Below, piece by piece: positions 1-6,758 of a stretch of DNA of 9,093 bases (position 1 is the stretch's first letter; the number at the start of each line of letters is the position of its first letter). The notes beneath the pieces were generated by a model that worked only from the letters and a program-made list of their open reading frames with translations, had not been told where the DNA came from and ran no database searches. Origin of the DNA: Alphaproteobacteria bacterium UBA685 (GTDB taxonomy: Bacteria; Pseudomonadota; Alphaproteobacteria; Puniceispirillales; Puniceispirillaceae); contig DBMZ01000158.1 in assembly GCA_002299005.1 (NCBI GenBank), positions 530 through 9,622 of the forward strand, read 5' to 3'. Both the position numbers and the translations under genes were made by a program.

Positions 1-14
1 GCCTGCCCTTTTAA
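1..14 (+). CDS. Partial 3' end of probable YbaB/EbfC nucleoid-associated protein
   Basis: Only the last three codons and the stop are present, reading Leu-Pro-Phe-stop with TAA at 12-14. YbaB/EbfC proteins commonly end in a proline-rich tail finishing in Leu-Pro-Phe or Met-Pro-Phe, and ybaB usually lies directly upstream of recR, as it would here with a 25-base gap. YbaB is a small dimeric DNA-binding protein. The call rests on four codons plus position, so it is an inference; sequence to the left of the window would settle it. Confidence 0.5.
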
Positions 15-39
15 TGTTTTGGTGATATAGACAAACGCG

Positions 40-630
40 ATGGAAACCCCTCTTGATCATCTGATAAAGCGCTTATCGCGCCTGCCAGGGCTTGGCCCGC
101 GTAGTGCGCGCAGGGCCGCTTTGCATCTGTTAAAGAACAAGCAAGCGATGATGTTACCGCTTGCCGAAGAAATGGCCGCCGTCGCCCACAGCGTCAAAGA
201 TTGTGTTGAATGCGGCAATCTAGACCTCACCGATAAATGCCATATCTGCCTTGATCATAAACGCGATGATAGCCGCCTTTGTGTTATCGAAGATGTCTCT
301 GATTTATGGGCGATGGAACGTGCCGGCGTCTTTTCTGGCCGCTATCACGTCCTCGGCGGCACGCTAAGCGCGCTTGAAGGCAGAGGCCCCTCTGATTTAG
401 GGATTGAGCGTCTATTAACCAGAACCGCCGCCCCTGAGATTAACGAAGTTATCTTGGCGACCTCTGCGACAGTTGATGGCCAGACAACGGCGCATTATAT
501 CGCTGAGCGTATGGCGCATCACAATGTCACCATCACGCGTCTTGCCCACGGCCTGCCAGCTGGTGGTGAGCTTAATTTCCTTGATGAAGGCACACTCGCC
601 CAAGCCATGCGCGCCAGATCTAAATTGTAA
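40..630 (+). CDS. recR: Recombination mediator protein RecR
   Basis: RecR works with RecO (and RecF) to load RecA on gapped or SSB-coated single-stranded DNA in the RecFOR repair pathway. The 196-residue protein has the full family layout. A helix-hairpin-helix segment lies around residues 8-30 (LPGLGPRSARRAALHL). A four-cysteine zinc site follows at C55, C58, C67 and C70. A Toprim domain starts near residue 80, with the acidic pair E84-D85 and the HVLGGTLSALEGRGP segment at 103-117. The GGEL...DEGTLAQAM tail near the C-terminus is typical. An in-frame TAG at 28-30 rules out an earlier start, so ATG at 40 is the first possible one. The ribosome site is poor; the best match is GGTGA at 21-25, about 14 bases from the ATG, so translation may be coupled to the preceding gene. 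Family length is about 200 residues, so the gene appears intact. Confidence 0.97.
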   Translation: METPLDHLIKRLSRLPGLGPRSARRAALHLLKNKQAMMLPLAEEMAAVAHSVKDCVECGNLDLTDKCHICLDHKRDDSRLCVIEDVSDLWAMERAGVFSGRYHVLGGTLSALEGRGPSDLGIERLLTRTAAPEINEVILATSATVDGQTTAHYIAERMAHHNVTITRLAHGLPAGGELNFLDEGTLAQAMRARSKL

Positions 631-644
631 GGTCTAAATTGTAA
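617..644 (+). repeat. 14-bp imperfect tandem duplication spanning the recR stop codon
   Basis: Bases 617-630 and 631-644 are two adjacent 14-base units differing at one position (618 A, 632 G). The first unit holds the last codons and the stop of recR (Ser-Lys-Leu-stop); the second repeats them outside the gene and out of frame. It looks like a small slippage duplication in the 24-base space between the convergent recR and rmuC genes. No function is evident. Confidence 0.85.
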
Positions 645-654
645 AAGCTGGACT

Positions 655-1755
655 TTAGCTTAACAGATCAGGCCCGCTAGCCGCATCTTCGATGACATCA
701 AATTCACCGATACGCTCTCCGCGGCGGGTAATCTTGCCTGTTGAGGTACGGATATCATCCACATCTTTTTGCGCTTGGCCGAAATGCCGTCCTAGCTGGT
801 CAACACGCTTATCAAGGCGCACCACATCTTCGATTAATTTGATAATCTCAGCTTGGATGACGGCGGTTTGTTCACGCATTCTGGCATCACGCAAAATCGC
901 GCGCACCGTATTCAGCGTCGCCATCATCGTGGTCGGAGAGACAATCCAGACACGCGCCTTATAGCTATCTTCAACAATGCTCTGCATATTGGCATGAAGC
1001 TCTGCATAGACAGCCTCTGAAGGCAGGAACAGACAGGCTGATTCGGCTGTCTCACCGGCGATAATATATTTTTCCTGAATATCTCTTACATGGCCTTTGA
1101 CCGCCACCCCGAGGGCTTTGCGTGCCACTTGTTTTTCAGCCTCACTCGCCGCGCTTTGCAATTGTTGCCACGCCTCGAGCGGGAATTTGGCATCGATCAC
1201 AATATCACCGGGCGGGTTTGGCAGGCGCAAGACACAATCCGCACGCTTGCCATTACTCAGCTGGTGCTGAAACTCATAGGCATTTGGCGGCAAGACATCA
1301 CGCACCAAATTCTCAAGCTGCACCTCACCAAAGGCCCCTCTTTCTGTCTTATTGGACAGGATATTCTGCAAGCTAGAGACCTGTGTTGTCAGGGTCGTGA
1401 TTTGCTGGCTAGCCGCATCAATCACCGCCAGCCGCTCAGCCAATGATTTCAGATTCTCATGCGTGCTTTGCGTTTGCTTAGTCAGATTTTGCGACAAGCG
1501 CTCAGACATTGTGCCAAGCTGTTCTCCCAGCCTTTTGGACAATTCAGCTTCTTGGCGTTGCATTTGCTCTGCCATTTGCGCTTGGTTTGTCGCGGATTGA
1601 TTGGCCAGCATTTCAAGCTGTGCCTTCAGCGAGGTCAACGCCTCATCATTTTGCGGCACCTCAACCTTTGGTGCAGGTGCGGCCCGTCGCCCAAGGAAGA
1701 ACGCGCCAAATCCGGCGATCAGAACAAGCAGTAATATTAAAATGATATCAGTCAT
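655..1755 (-). CDS. rmuC: DNA recombination protein RmuC
   Basis: RmuC-family proteins limit rearrangement at short inverted repeats in E. coli and are viewed as nuclease-like. The 366-residue product begins with a single membrane anchor (about residues 4-20, rich in Ile/Leu/Val) followed by Arg-Arg. A long Gln/Glu/Lys-rich coiled coil follows at about 35-135. The conserved RmuC core runs from about 138 to 345. Its landmarks are G140-AFGE with E148, R171-A-D, D188-A-K190-FP, FLPSEAVYAE (243-252) and SPTTMMATL (273-281). The E/D...D-x-K spacing suggests a PD-(D/E)xK-type nuclease fold, which is inference. The reading frame extends seven codons upstream to 1776, but the ATG at 1755 puts the hydrophobic anchor right at the N-terminus and has GATGGGG just before it, so I prefer it. 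The protein is shorter than E. coli RmuC, mainly in the coiled coil and tail. It converges on recR with a 24-base gap. Confidence 0.93.
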   Translation of the reverse strand: MTDIILILLLVLIAGFGAFFLGRRAAPAPKVEVPQNDEALTSLKAQLEMLANQSATNQAQMAEQMQRQEAELSKRLGEQLGTMSERLSQNLTKQTQSTHENLKSLAERLAVIDAASQQITTLTTQVSSLQNILSNKTERGAFGEVQLENLVRDVLPPNAYEFQHQLSNGKRADCVLRLPNPPGDIVIDAKFPLEAWQQLQSAASEAEKQVARKALGVAVKGHVRDIQEKYIIAGETAESACLFLPSEAVYAELHANMQSIVEDSYKARVWIVSPTTMMATLNTVRAILRDARMREQTAVIQAEIIKLIEDVVRLDKRVDQLGRHFGQAQKDVDDIRTSTGKITRRGERIGEFDVIEDAASGPDLLS

Positions 1756-1889
1756 ACCCCATCTTAATACGACCAATCATCTGATAACAGCCTTTTGATC
1801 ATTTCTTGACGCACTAAAGGGGGACGGGCTACAACCAACCTCATAACTATCAATGATGCGATAAGAAGATCTAAAAGAGTGTAAAAGTA
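1756..1889. other. Divergent intergenic region between rmuC and def
   Basis: This is the longest non-coding stretch in the window and must hold the start signals of the def-fmt-truA operon and of rmuC. A good plus-strand promoter candidate lies at 1806-1834. On the minus strand I could not find a convincing -35/-10 pair for rmuC. I see no hairpin strong enough for a riboswitch or attenuator and no small open frame with a good ribosome site. Confidence 0.7.
1806..1834 (+). promoter_or_regulatory. Candidate housekeeping promoter for def-fmt-truA
   Basis: TTGACG at 1806-1811, preceded by C, is followed after exactly 17 bases by CTACAA at 1829-1834. This resembles the alphaproteobacterial sigma-70 pattern CTTGAC, about 17 bases, CTATAT. 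Transcription would begin near 1840, leaving a leader of roughly 50 bases before the def ATG at 1890. The match is by eye and there is no independent evidence of use. Confidence 0.5.
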
Positions 1890-2393
1890 ATGGCGTTATT
1901 ACCAATTATTCACGTGCCAGATGATGTGTTACGCAAAACCGCGACCCCTGTGGGTGAGGTGACATCTGCGACGCGCCAGCTATTGGATGATATGGCAGAG
2001 ACCATGTATGATGCGCCGGGCATTGGTCTTGCCGCCAATCAAATTGGCTCGCTAGAGCGTCTGATCGTGATGGATTGCGGCTCTGATGAAGCGCCAGAAT
2101 TATGGCAGATGATTAACCCTGAGATTATTTGGGAATCAGAAGAGACCACAAAATTAGAAGAAGGCTGCCTGTCTATCCCCGGCCATAATGCCGAGGTCAA
2201 ACGCCCTTCGATTGTGCGGGCGCGCTATCTTGATATTGATGGCCAAACCCAAGAGATGGAAGCAGATGGCCTTCTTGCCGCCTGTATCCAGCATGAAATT
2301 GACCATCTAAACGGTATCTTGTTTATTGACCATCTATCACGGTTAAAGAAAAATATGATTTGGAAGCGTGTGCTAAAGTCAGCACGCGGCTAA
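1890..2393 (+). CDS. def: Peptide deformylase
   Basis: This enzyme removes the formyl group from the N-terminal methionine of new proteins at the ribosome exit. All three family motifs are intact in 167 residues. GIGLAANQ at 44-51 carries the oxyanion glutamine Q51. EGCLSIP at 91-97 carries the metal ligand C93. QHEIDH at 134-139 carries metal ligands H135 and H139 and catalytic E136. The N-terminus (Leu-Pro-Ile-Ile-His, then D-x-V-L-R) is typical, which supports the ATG at 1890. The ribosome site is weak (AAAGAG at about 1873-1878). It is the first gene of a tight operon, with fmt 19 bases downstream, and the pairing with fmt is one of the most conserved in bacteria. The length is normal for bacterial deformylase. 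Confidence 0.97.
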   Translation: MALLPIIHVPDDVLRKTATPVGEVTSATRQLLDDMAETMYDAPGIGLAANQIGSLERLIVMDCGSDEAPELWQMINPEIIWESEETTKLEEGCLSIPGHNAEVKRPSIVRARYLDIDGQTQEMEADGLLAACIQHEIDHLNGILFIDHLSRLKKNMIWKRVLKSARG

Positions 2394-2412
2394 TGATAAG
2401 GGCACATATCTT

Positions 2413-3381
2413 ATGAGCGCAGATGTAACAGGGCTGAATATCGTCTTTATGGGCAGTCCTGATTTTGCCTGCCCCACTTTGCAAGCTCTGATTGATAGCC
2501 CGCATAATATCATCCATGTCATGACCCAGCCGCCACGTGCCGCAGGGCGCGGTATGGCCGAGCGGCAAACCGCCATAGCCGCATTGGCACAGGCGCATAA
2601 TATCCCTGTCAGCTGGCCAACCAGCCTCAAATCAGACGAAGAAATAGCCAAGCTAGCCGCGCATGGTGCCGATCTTTTTGTGGTGGTTGCCTATGGTCTT
2701 ATCTTACCAAAAGCCGTGCTTGATTTGCCGCCTTTGGGCGCGGTTAACGGCCATGCGTCTTTATTGCCGCGCTGGCGTGGTGCCGCCCCGATACAGCGCG
2801 CAATAGAGGCAGGAGATGCCAAAACAGGCACTTGTGCGATGATGATGGAAGAAGGGCTTGATACAGGGCCTGTTATCCATAAATCGCTCACAGATATCAC
2901 AGATGATGATACCGCCCAGAGCCTGCATGATCGCCTTTCAATGATGACCGCCAAAACGCTGATAGAGGCCATTGAGCTATTGGCAACAAACACAAGCCAC
3001 CCAATCAGCCAGCCAGATGAGGGTGTCACCTATGCCGCCAAAATCCAAAAGGCCGAAGCCGCCCTTGATTTAGCGCGTCCGGCAAGAGATCTCAAAAATC
3101 AAATCCATGCCCTCTCGCCTTTCCCCGGTGCCTTTATCATGGGCGATAATGGCCAAAGGCTGAAATGCCTTACCGCCGCCATTGATGGTACGGCGCACCA
3201 CGCAGATACAGGCACCTATCTTGGTCAATCAGATGACGGCGCGCTGTTGCTTGCCTGCGGTGAGGGCCAAGTGCTTGCTATTACGCGCCTGCAACCTGCC
3301 GGCAAAAAGCCGATGAGCGCGGCCGATTTCTTGCGCGGCAAACAGCTTATCAGCGGCGCCAGCCTTACGGCACAAATATGA
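2413..3381 (+). CDS. fmt: Methionyl-tRNA formyltransferase
   Basis: Fmt transfers a formyl group from 10-formyltetrahydrofolate to methionyl-initiator tRNA in the cytoplasm. The 322-residue protein has the N-terminal formyltransferase domain (about 8-190). It shows the FMGSPDFA strand (12-19), the tRNA-contacting loop PPRAAGRG (40-47) with R42, and the catalytic set N112, H114 (in NGHASLLPRWRG) and D150 (in EEGLDTG). The C-terminal OB-like tRNA-binding domain covers about 210-315. AAGGG at 2398-2402 lies 10 bases before the ATG. Most relatives start only a few residues before the first strand, so the first seven residues form a short extra leader; no better in-frame ATG is present. It follows def by 19 bases and precedes truA by 16, so it is the middle gene of the operon. 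Confidence 0.97.
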   Translation: MSADVTGLNIVFMGSPDFACPTLQALIDSPHNIIHVMTQPPRAAGRGMAERQTAIAALAQAHNIPVSWPTSLKSDEEIAKLAAHGADLFVVVAYGLILPKAVLDLPPLGAVNGHASLLPRWRGAAPIQRAIEAGDAKTGTCAMMMEEGLDTGPVIHKSLTDITDDDTAQSLHDRLSMMTAKTLIEAIELLATNTSHPISQPDEGVTYAAKIQKAEAALDLARPARDLKNQIHALSPFPGAFIMGDNGQRLKCLTAAIDGTAHHADTGTYLGQSDDGALLLACGEGQVLAITRLQPAGKKPMSAADFLRGKQLISGASLTAQI

Positions 3382-3397
3382 TGAGGGCGCCTCTCGC

Positions 3398-4135
3398 ATG
3401 AAACGGTTTTTTATCACGATTGAATATGACGGCACAGGGCTTGTTGGCTGGCAACGCCAAGATGAAGGCAATTCTGTGCAAGGCTATCTGGAACAAGCTG
3501 CCTTGGCGCTGACAGGCCAGCCATGCATCATCCAAGGCTCAGGTCGCACAGATGCCGGCGTCCATGCCTATGGACAGGTCGCGCATTTGGATGTGCCAGA
3601 TAAATTTGATGCCAAAGCCATCATGCTAGGCCTGAACGCAAAACTGCCAAGCAAAAAGGTCAAAGTCCTCAACGCATGGGAAGTCTCAGACGAGATGCAT
3701 GCGCGTTTTTCGGCCACAAGACGCTCTTATATTTACCGCATCCTCAACCGCAAAATCGGCACGGCCTTGCATCGTGAATTTATGTGGCATGTGCATTATC
3801 CGCTTGATATTGAGGCCATGAGAGAGGGCGCCGCTCATCTGATTGGTCTGCATGATTTCACCTCATTCAGAGCGTCCGCCTGTCAGGCAAAATCGCCTAT
3901 CAGATCGCTTGATAAGATTGAGATTATACAGAATGGCGAGGTGATTGAAATTCACGCGGCCGCGATCTCTTTTCTTCATAATCAGATCCGCAATATTACC
4001 GGCACGCTTGTGCAAGTCGGGCGCGGTAAATGGCAGGCAGATGATGTCAAATGGGCCCTAGAGGCAAAAGACCGCGCCAAAGCAGGGCCAACCGCCCCGC
4101 CACATGGCCTGTACCTAAATGAAATAGAATTCTGA
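3398..4135 (+). CDS. truA: tRNA pseudouridine(38-40) synthase TruA
   Basis: TruA converts uridine to pseudouridine at positions 38-40 of the anticodon arm of many tRNAs. The 245-residue protein shows the opening YDGTGLVGWQRQ (10-21), which includes the conserved G-W-Q-R stretch. The catalytic aspartate D52 sits in GSGRTDAGVHA (47-57). The second-half elements are R103-FSA, Y111-x-YR, LHDFTSFRA and LHNQIRNITGTLVQVGRGKW. Length is standard. GAGGG at 3383-3387 lies 10 bases before the ATG, the best ribosome site on this strand. It is the last gene of the def-fmt-truA operon, with its stop only 8 bases from the stop of the convergent membrane-protein gene. No rho-independent terminator is visible there. 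Confidence 0.97.
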   Translation: MKRFFITIEYDGTGLVGWQRQDEGNSVQGYLEQAALALTGQPCIIQGSGRTDAGVHAYGQVAHLDVPDKFDAKAIMLGLNAKLPSKKVKVLNAWEVSDEMHARFSATRRSYIYRILNRKIGTALHREFMWHVHYPLDIEAMREGAAHLIGLHDFTSFRASACQAKSPIRSLDKIEIIQNGEVIEIHAAAISFLHNQIRNITGTLVQVGRGKWQADDVKWALEAKDRAKAGPTAPPHGLYLNEIEF

Positions 4136-4143
4136 TCTAGCGT

Positions 4144-4692
4144 CTAGCCAACAGGCGCGCCAATCCCTGTGAGGATATTGACGACCCCATCAAGCACAAT
4201 GCGTGCCAAGATAAAGCCCACAGCCAAGCCGCCAGAGATGCCAATAACATCACGCGCAAGACGCCAAAAACGGTAAATCATCCAAATCACAAGCGGTATC
4301 ACCGCAATATGCAAATTCAAGGCAGGGGCGATCAGAACGCCCACAGCCACCGCGCCAAATAGCAAAGCCTGCAATGCCATCAGCCATTGATAGGGGATGA
4401 TGAAGGCCAAGAATTTATCTTGCTTGCCAATCCGCCCAATCAAGAAATGCACCAGCAAAATATACGCCAGCGATGATATCAGCGAGACCAGTGACAGACG
4501 CAAAAACACGCCTGCCCCAAAGATTGATGACGCAAAGCTGGTGGCTAGCACATGCAAAATCCACGATCCCCACACCGACTGCCAAAAGCTGTTTGTGTCA
4601 ATGTCAAACAACTCTTCTGCCCTACCACGCCCAAGTGCCAGACGCCACGCGCCTTGAAGAGCCGTTAGAATGCTTGCAGGGGATAAGTTCAT
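4144..4692 (-). CDS. Conserved polytopic membrane protein, possibly Yip1-like
   Basis: I do not recognise a defined function. The 182-residue product has a short N-terminal cytosolic part (1-40) with an amphipathic start, then four or five hydrophobic segments at roughly 43-62, 66-88, 94-122, 127-145 and 150-175. Distinctive marks are AWRLALGRG near 15-23, FDID...FWQS at 29-39, PYQWLMALQ at 100-108 and IYRFWRLARDVIGISGG at 139-155. Small alphaproteobacterial membrane proteins of this shape are often labelled Yip1-family or hypothetical; that label is a resemblance only. The gene starts 8 bases after the dapE stop. Its best ribosome site (AGGA at 4705-4708) lies inside the last codons of dapE, so translation is probably coupled to dapE. 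No signal peptide or catalytic motif is visible. The gene itself is well supported by tight spacing and a clean membrane-protein pattern. Confidence 0.8.
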   Translation of the reverse strand: MNLSPASILTALQGAWRLALGRGRAEELFDIDTNSFWQSVWGSWILHVLATSFASSIFGAGVFLRLSLVSLISSLAYILLVHFLIGRIGKQDKFLAFIIPYQWLMALQALLFGAVAVGVLIAPALNLHIAVIPLVIWMIYRFWRLARDVIGISGGLAVGFILARIVLDGVVNILTGIGAPVG

Positions 4693-4700
4693 AATAGCCG

Positions 4701-5861
4701 TTAATCCTGTTTCAAAAAGGCGCTATAGATGGCCGTTAGCTCATTAATATCAGCCAATGCGACATGCTCATTCACCTTATGCATGGTCTGGCCAACAAGG
4801 CCAAATTCTGCGACCGGGCAAAGATGACATAAAAAGCGTGCATCAGAAGTGCCGCCAGAGCAAGACAAGGTTGCGTGCCTGCCTGTCACAGCCGCAATCG
4901 CTGATTGCAACCTGTCGGTAAATTCACCCGGCTCTGTGACAAACGGATGCGCGTTACACAGCCATTCAATCTCGAATTCCACCCCAAAGCCCTTCGCCTG
5001 CCTTGCAAAATGCTCAGACAACCAGCCAGATAGCGTCTCTTGGCTATGTTCGGTATTAAAGCGGATATTAAACTGGCCAAAGGCACGGTTTGCGATCACA
5101 TTACCCGCCGCATCAGGGATAGATAAATCAACAATCTCAGCTGTTGAGGGATCAAAATAATCATTGCCACCATCAAGCTTGGCCGAATTAACAGGCGCTA
5201 GCATCGCAAGCAAAGCTGGCACAGGGTTATTCGCCAAATGCGGATAGGCGACATGACCTTGCGTGCCAGTAACGCTCAGCTTACCTGTCAGAGAGCCGCG
5301 CCTGCCATTTTTAATGACCTCGCCCATTTGGGTTGGGTTTGTTGGCTCACCGACCAGACAGAAATCAGGCCTAATGCCCTCAGCCTTCAGCCATTCGACC
5401 ATCTTGACCGTGCCATTAACCGCCGCGCCTTCTTCATCACCTGTGATAATCAGGCTAATAGTACCTGTCTTAACATGCGCCTCATCAAGCGCTTTAACTG
5501 CCGCCACAAACGCGCCGATACCGCCCTTCATATCAGCCGCACCGCGCCCATAAAGACGCCCATCATCGATAGCCCCTTCAAACGGGCCATGCGTCCAAGC
5601 CGCCTCATCACCCACAGGCACAACATCTGTATGACCGGCAAAGGCAAGATGCGGTTGGGCCTCATCACCTTGTCTTATCGCAAACAGATTATCGATACGC
5701 GCGCCGCCTGTCCCAAAGGGCAAGCGCGTTATCACAAAGCCGAGCTCTTCAAGCGCGCCTTGCAATAAATCAAGCGCACCCCCCTCAAGCGGTGTCACAG
5801 ACTCACAAGCGATAAGCCGCCGCGTTAAATCTACTGCATAAGAGGGGGTATCAGAGGTCAT
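4701..5861 (-). CDS. dapE: Succinyl-diaminopimelate desuccinylase
   Basis: DapE is a di-zinc M20-family hydrolase that cleaves N-succinyl-LL-diaminopimelate to succinate and LL-diaminopimelate, on the way to lysine and peptidoglycan. Counting from the chosen start (386 residues), the metal and catalytic residues are in place. They are H77 with D79 (AGHTDVVPVGD), D110 (GRGAADMKGG), E143-E144 (GDEEG), E172 (GEPT) and H361 (TMHKVNEH). The SGGTSDARF segment near the C-terminus is also typical. The frame stays open to an ATG at 5897 inside dapD, but the ATG at 5861 has AGG seven bases upstream (5869-5871) and gives the usual N-terminus, so it is preferred. It lies 16 bases after dapD and 8 bases before the membrane-protein gene. 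Confidence 0.95.
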   Translation of the reverse strand: MTSDTPSYAVDLTRRLIACESVTPLEGGALDLLQGALEELGFVITRLPFGTGGARIDNLFAIRQGDEAQPHLAFAGHTDVVPVGDEAAWTHGPFEGAIDDGRLYGRGAADMKGGIGAFVAAVKALDEAHVKTGTISLIITGDEEGAAVNGTVKMVEWLKAEGIRPDFCLVGEPTNPTQMGEVIKNGRRGSLTGKLSVTGTQGHVAYPHLANNPVPALLAMLAPVNSAKLDGGNDYFDPSTAEIVDLSIPDAAGNVIANRAFGQFNIRFNTEHSQETLSGWLSEHFARQAKGFGVEFEIEWLCNAHPFVTEPGEFTDRLQSAIAAVTGRHATLSCSGGTSDARFLCHLCPVAEFGLVGQTMHKVNEHVALADINELTAIYSAFLKQD

Positions 5862-5877
5862 AAGCTTGCCTGTTTGA

Positions 5878-6738
5878 CTAATCGCGCAACAGATCATTCA
5901 CAGATGTCTTAGAGCGTGTACGCTCATCGACCTGCTTGATGATCACAGCACATGAAAGTGACGGGCCCTCAGAGCCATCTGCCAACGGCTTGCCCGGCAT
6001 TGTTCCCGGCACCACAACAGAATAGGCAGGCACGCGGCCCATATGAACTTCGCCTGTCACGCGGTTAACGATCTTTGTTGATGCGCCGATAAACACGCCC
6101 ATAGATAGCACAGCGCCTTCTTCGACCACCACGCCCTCAACCACTTCAGAGCGCGCGCCGATAAAGCAATTATCTTCAATGACCACAGGGCCAGCCTGCA
6201 AAGGCTCTAGCACGCCGCCAATACCTGCGCCGCCTGATAGGTGCACATTCTTGCCGATCTGTGCGCATGAGCCAACCGTTGCCCATGTATCAACCATCGT
6301 GCCCTCGCCGACATAGGCGCCCAAATTCACAAAGCTTGGCATCAGCACAACTGATGGGGCGATAAAGGCTGAATGGCGCACGATTGAGCCTGGCACCGCG
6401 CGGAAAGCGGCCTCTCTGAAACGTGCTTCATCCCAGCCAGAGAATTTCGACGGCACCTTATCCCACCAGACAGATGCGCCCGCATCAGGGTGACCAGCAC
6501 CGCCATCCATGACTTGCATATCATTCAAGCGGAATGACAAAAGCACCGCTTTTTTCAGCCACTGATTGACCTGCCATTGATGATTGCCCATTGGCTGTGC
6601 GACGCGCGCTTGCCCATTATCAAGCATTGCCAAAGCCGCGTTAACGCCGTCACGAATCTCGCCATCTGTATCAAAGCCAATATTGTCTCTGTCATCAAAG
6701 GCCGCATCAATCAGTGTTTCTAGTGCTTTATGTTCCAT
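5878..6738 (-). CDS. dapD: 2,3,4,5-tetrahydropyridine-2,6-dicarboxylate N-succinyltransferase
   Basis: DapD uses succinyl-CoA to succinylate tetrahydrodipicolinate and open its ring, the first committed step of the succinylase branch of lysine and diaminopimelate synthesis. The 286-residue protein has a helical N-terminal domain (1-110, with [19 protein letters not shown] at 55-73) and a left-handed parallel beta-helix of hexapeptide repeats at about 120-225. The most conserved block runs from 132 to 203: [34 protein letters not shown] and [15 protein letters not shown]. The tail [19 protein letters not shown] is typical. Such enzymes act as trimers with the active site between subunits. It closely resembles the E. 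coli type in these blocks and is about ten residues longer. It lies 20 bases downstream of the HAD gene and directly ahead of dapE, the pathway enzyme that removes the succinyl group. Confidence 0.97.
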   Translation of the reverse strand: MEHKALETLIDAAFDDRDNIGFDTDGEIRDGVNAALAMLDNGQARVAQPMGNHQWQVNQWLKKAVLLSFRLNDMQVMDGGAGHPDAGASVWWDKVPSKFSGWDEARFREAAFRAVPGSIVRHSAFIAPSVVLMPSFVNLGAYVGEGTMVDTWATVGSCAQIGKNVHLSGGAGIGGVLEPLQAGPVVIEDNCFIGARSEVVEGVVVEEGAVLSMGVFIGASTKIVNRVTGEVHMGRVPAYSVVVPGTMPGKPLADGSEGPSLSCAVIIKQVDERTRSKTSVNDLLRD

Positions 6739-6758
6739 CTTTTATCTCGCTTATTGCT

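Noticed and set aside
645..661. AAGCT...AGCTT hairpin between recR and rmuC, considered as a terminator
   Set aside because: A five-pair, AT-rich stem with a seven-base loop and no following T run is too weak to call.
2691..3029. 112-codon minus-strand open frame inside fmt
   Set aside because: It lies wholly opposite the fmt catalytic domain, and its low-complexity Ser-rich translation is typical of antisense shadows.
4107..4156. Inverted repeat GCCTGT/ACAGGC flanking the truA and membrane-protein stops, considered as a bidirectional terminator
   Set aside because: The stem is only six base pairs with a loop of nearly 40 bases and no T run on either side.
5238..5768. 176-codon plus-strand open frame opposite dapE
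   Set aside because: It is antisense to a fully conserved dapE with all active-site residues; its product is rich in Arg, Ile and Thr with no recognisable motif, as expected of a shadow frame.
5862..5897. dapE start at 5897, which would overlap dapD by 20 bases
   Set aside because: The twelve extra residues are not typical of DapE, and the ATG at 5861 has a better-placed ribosome site.
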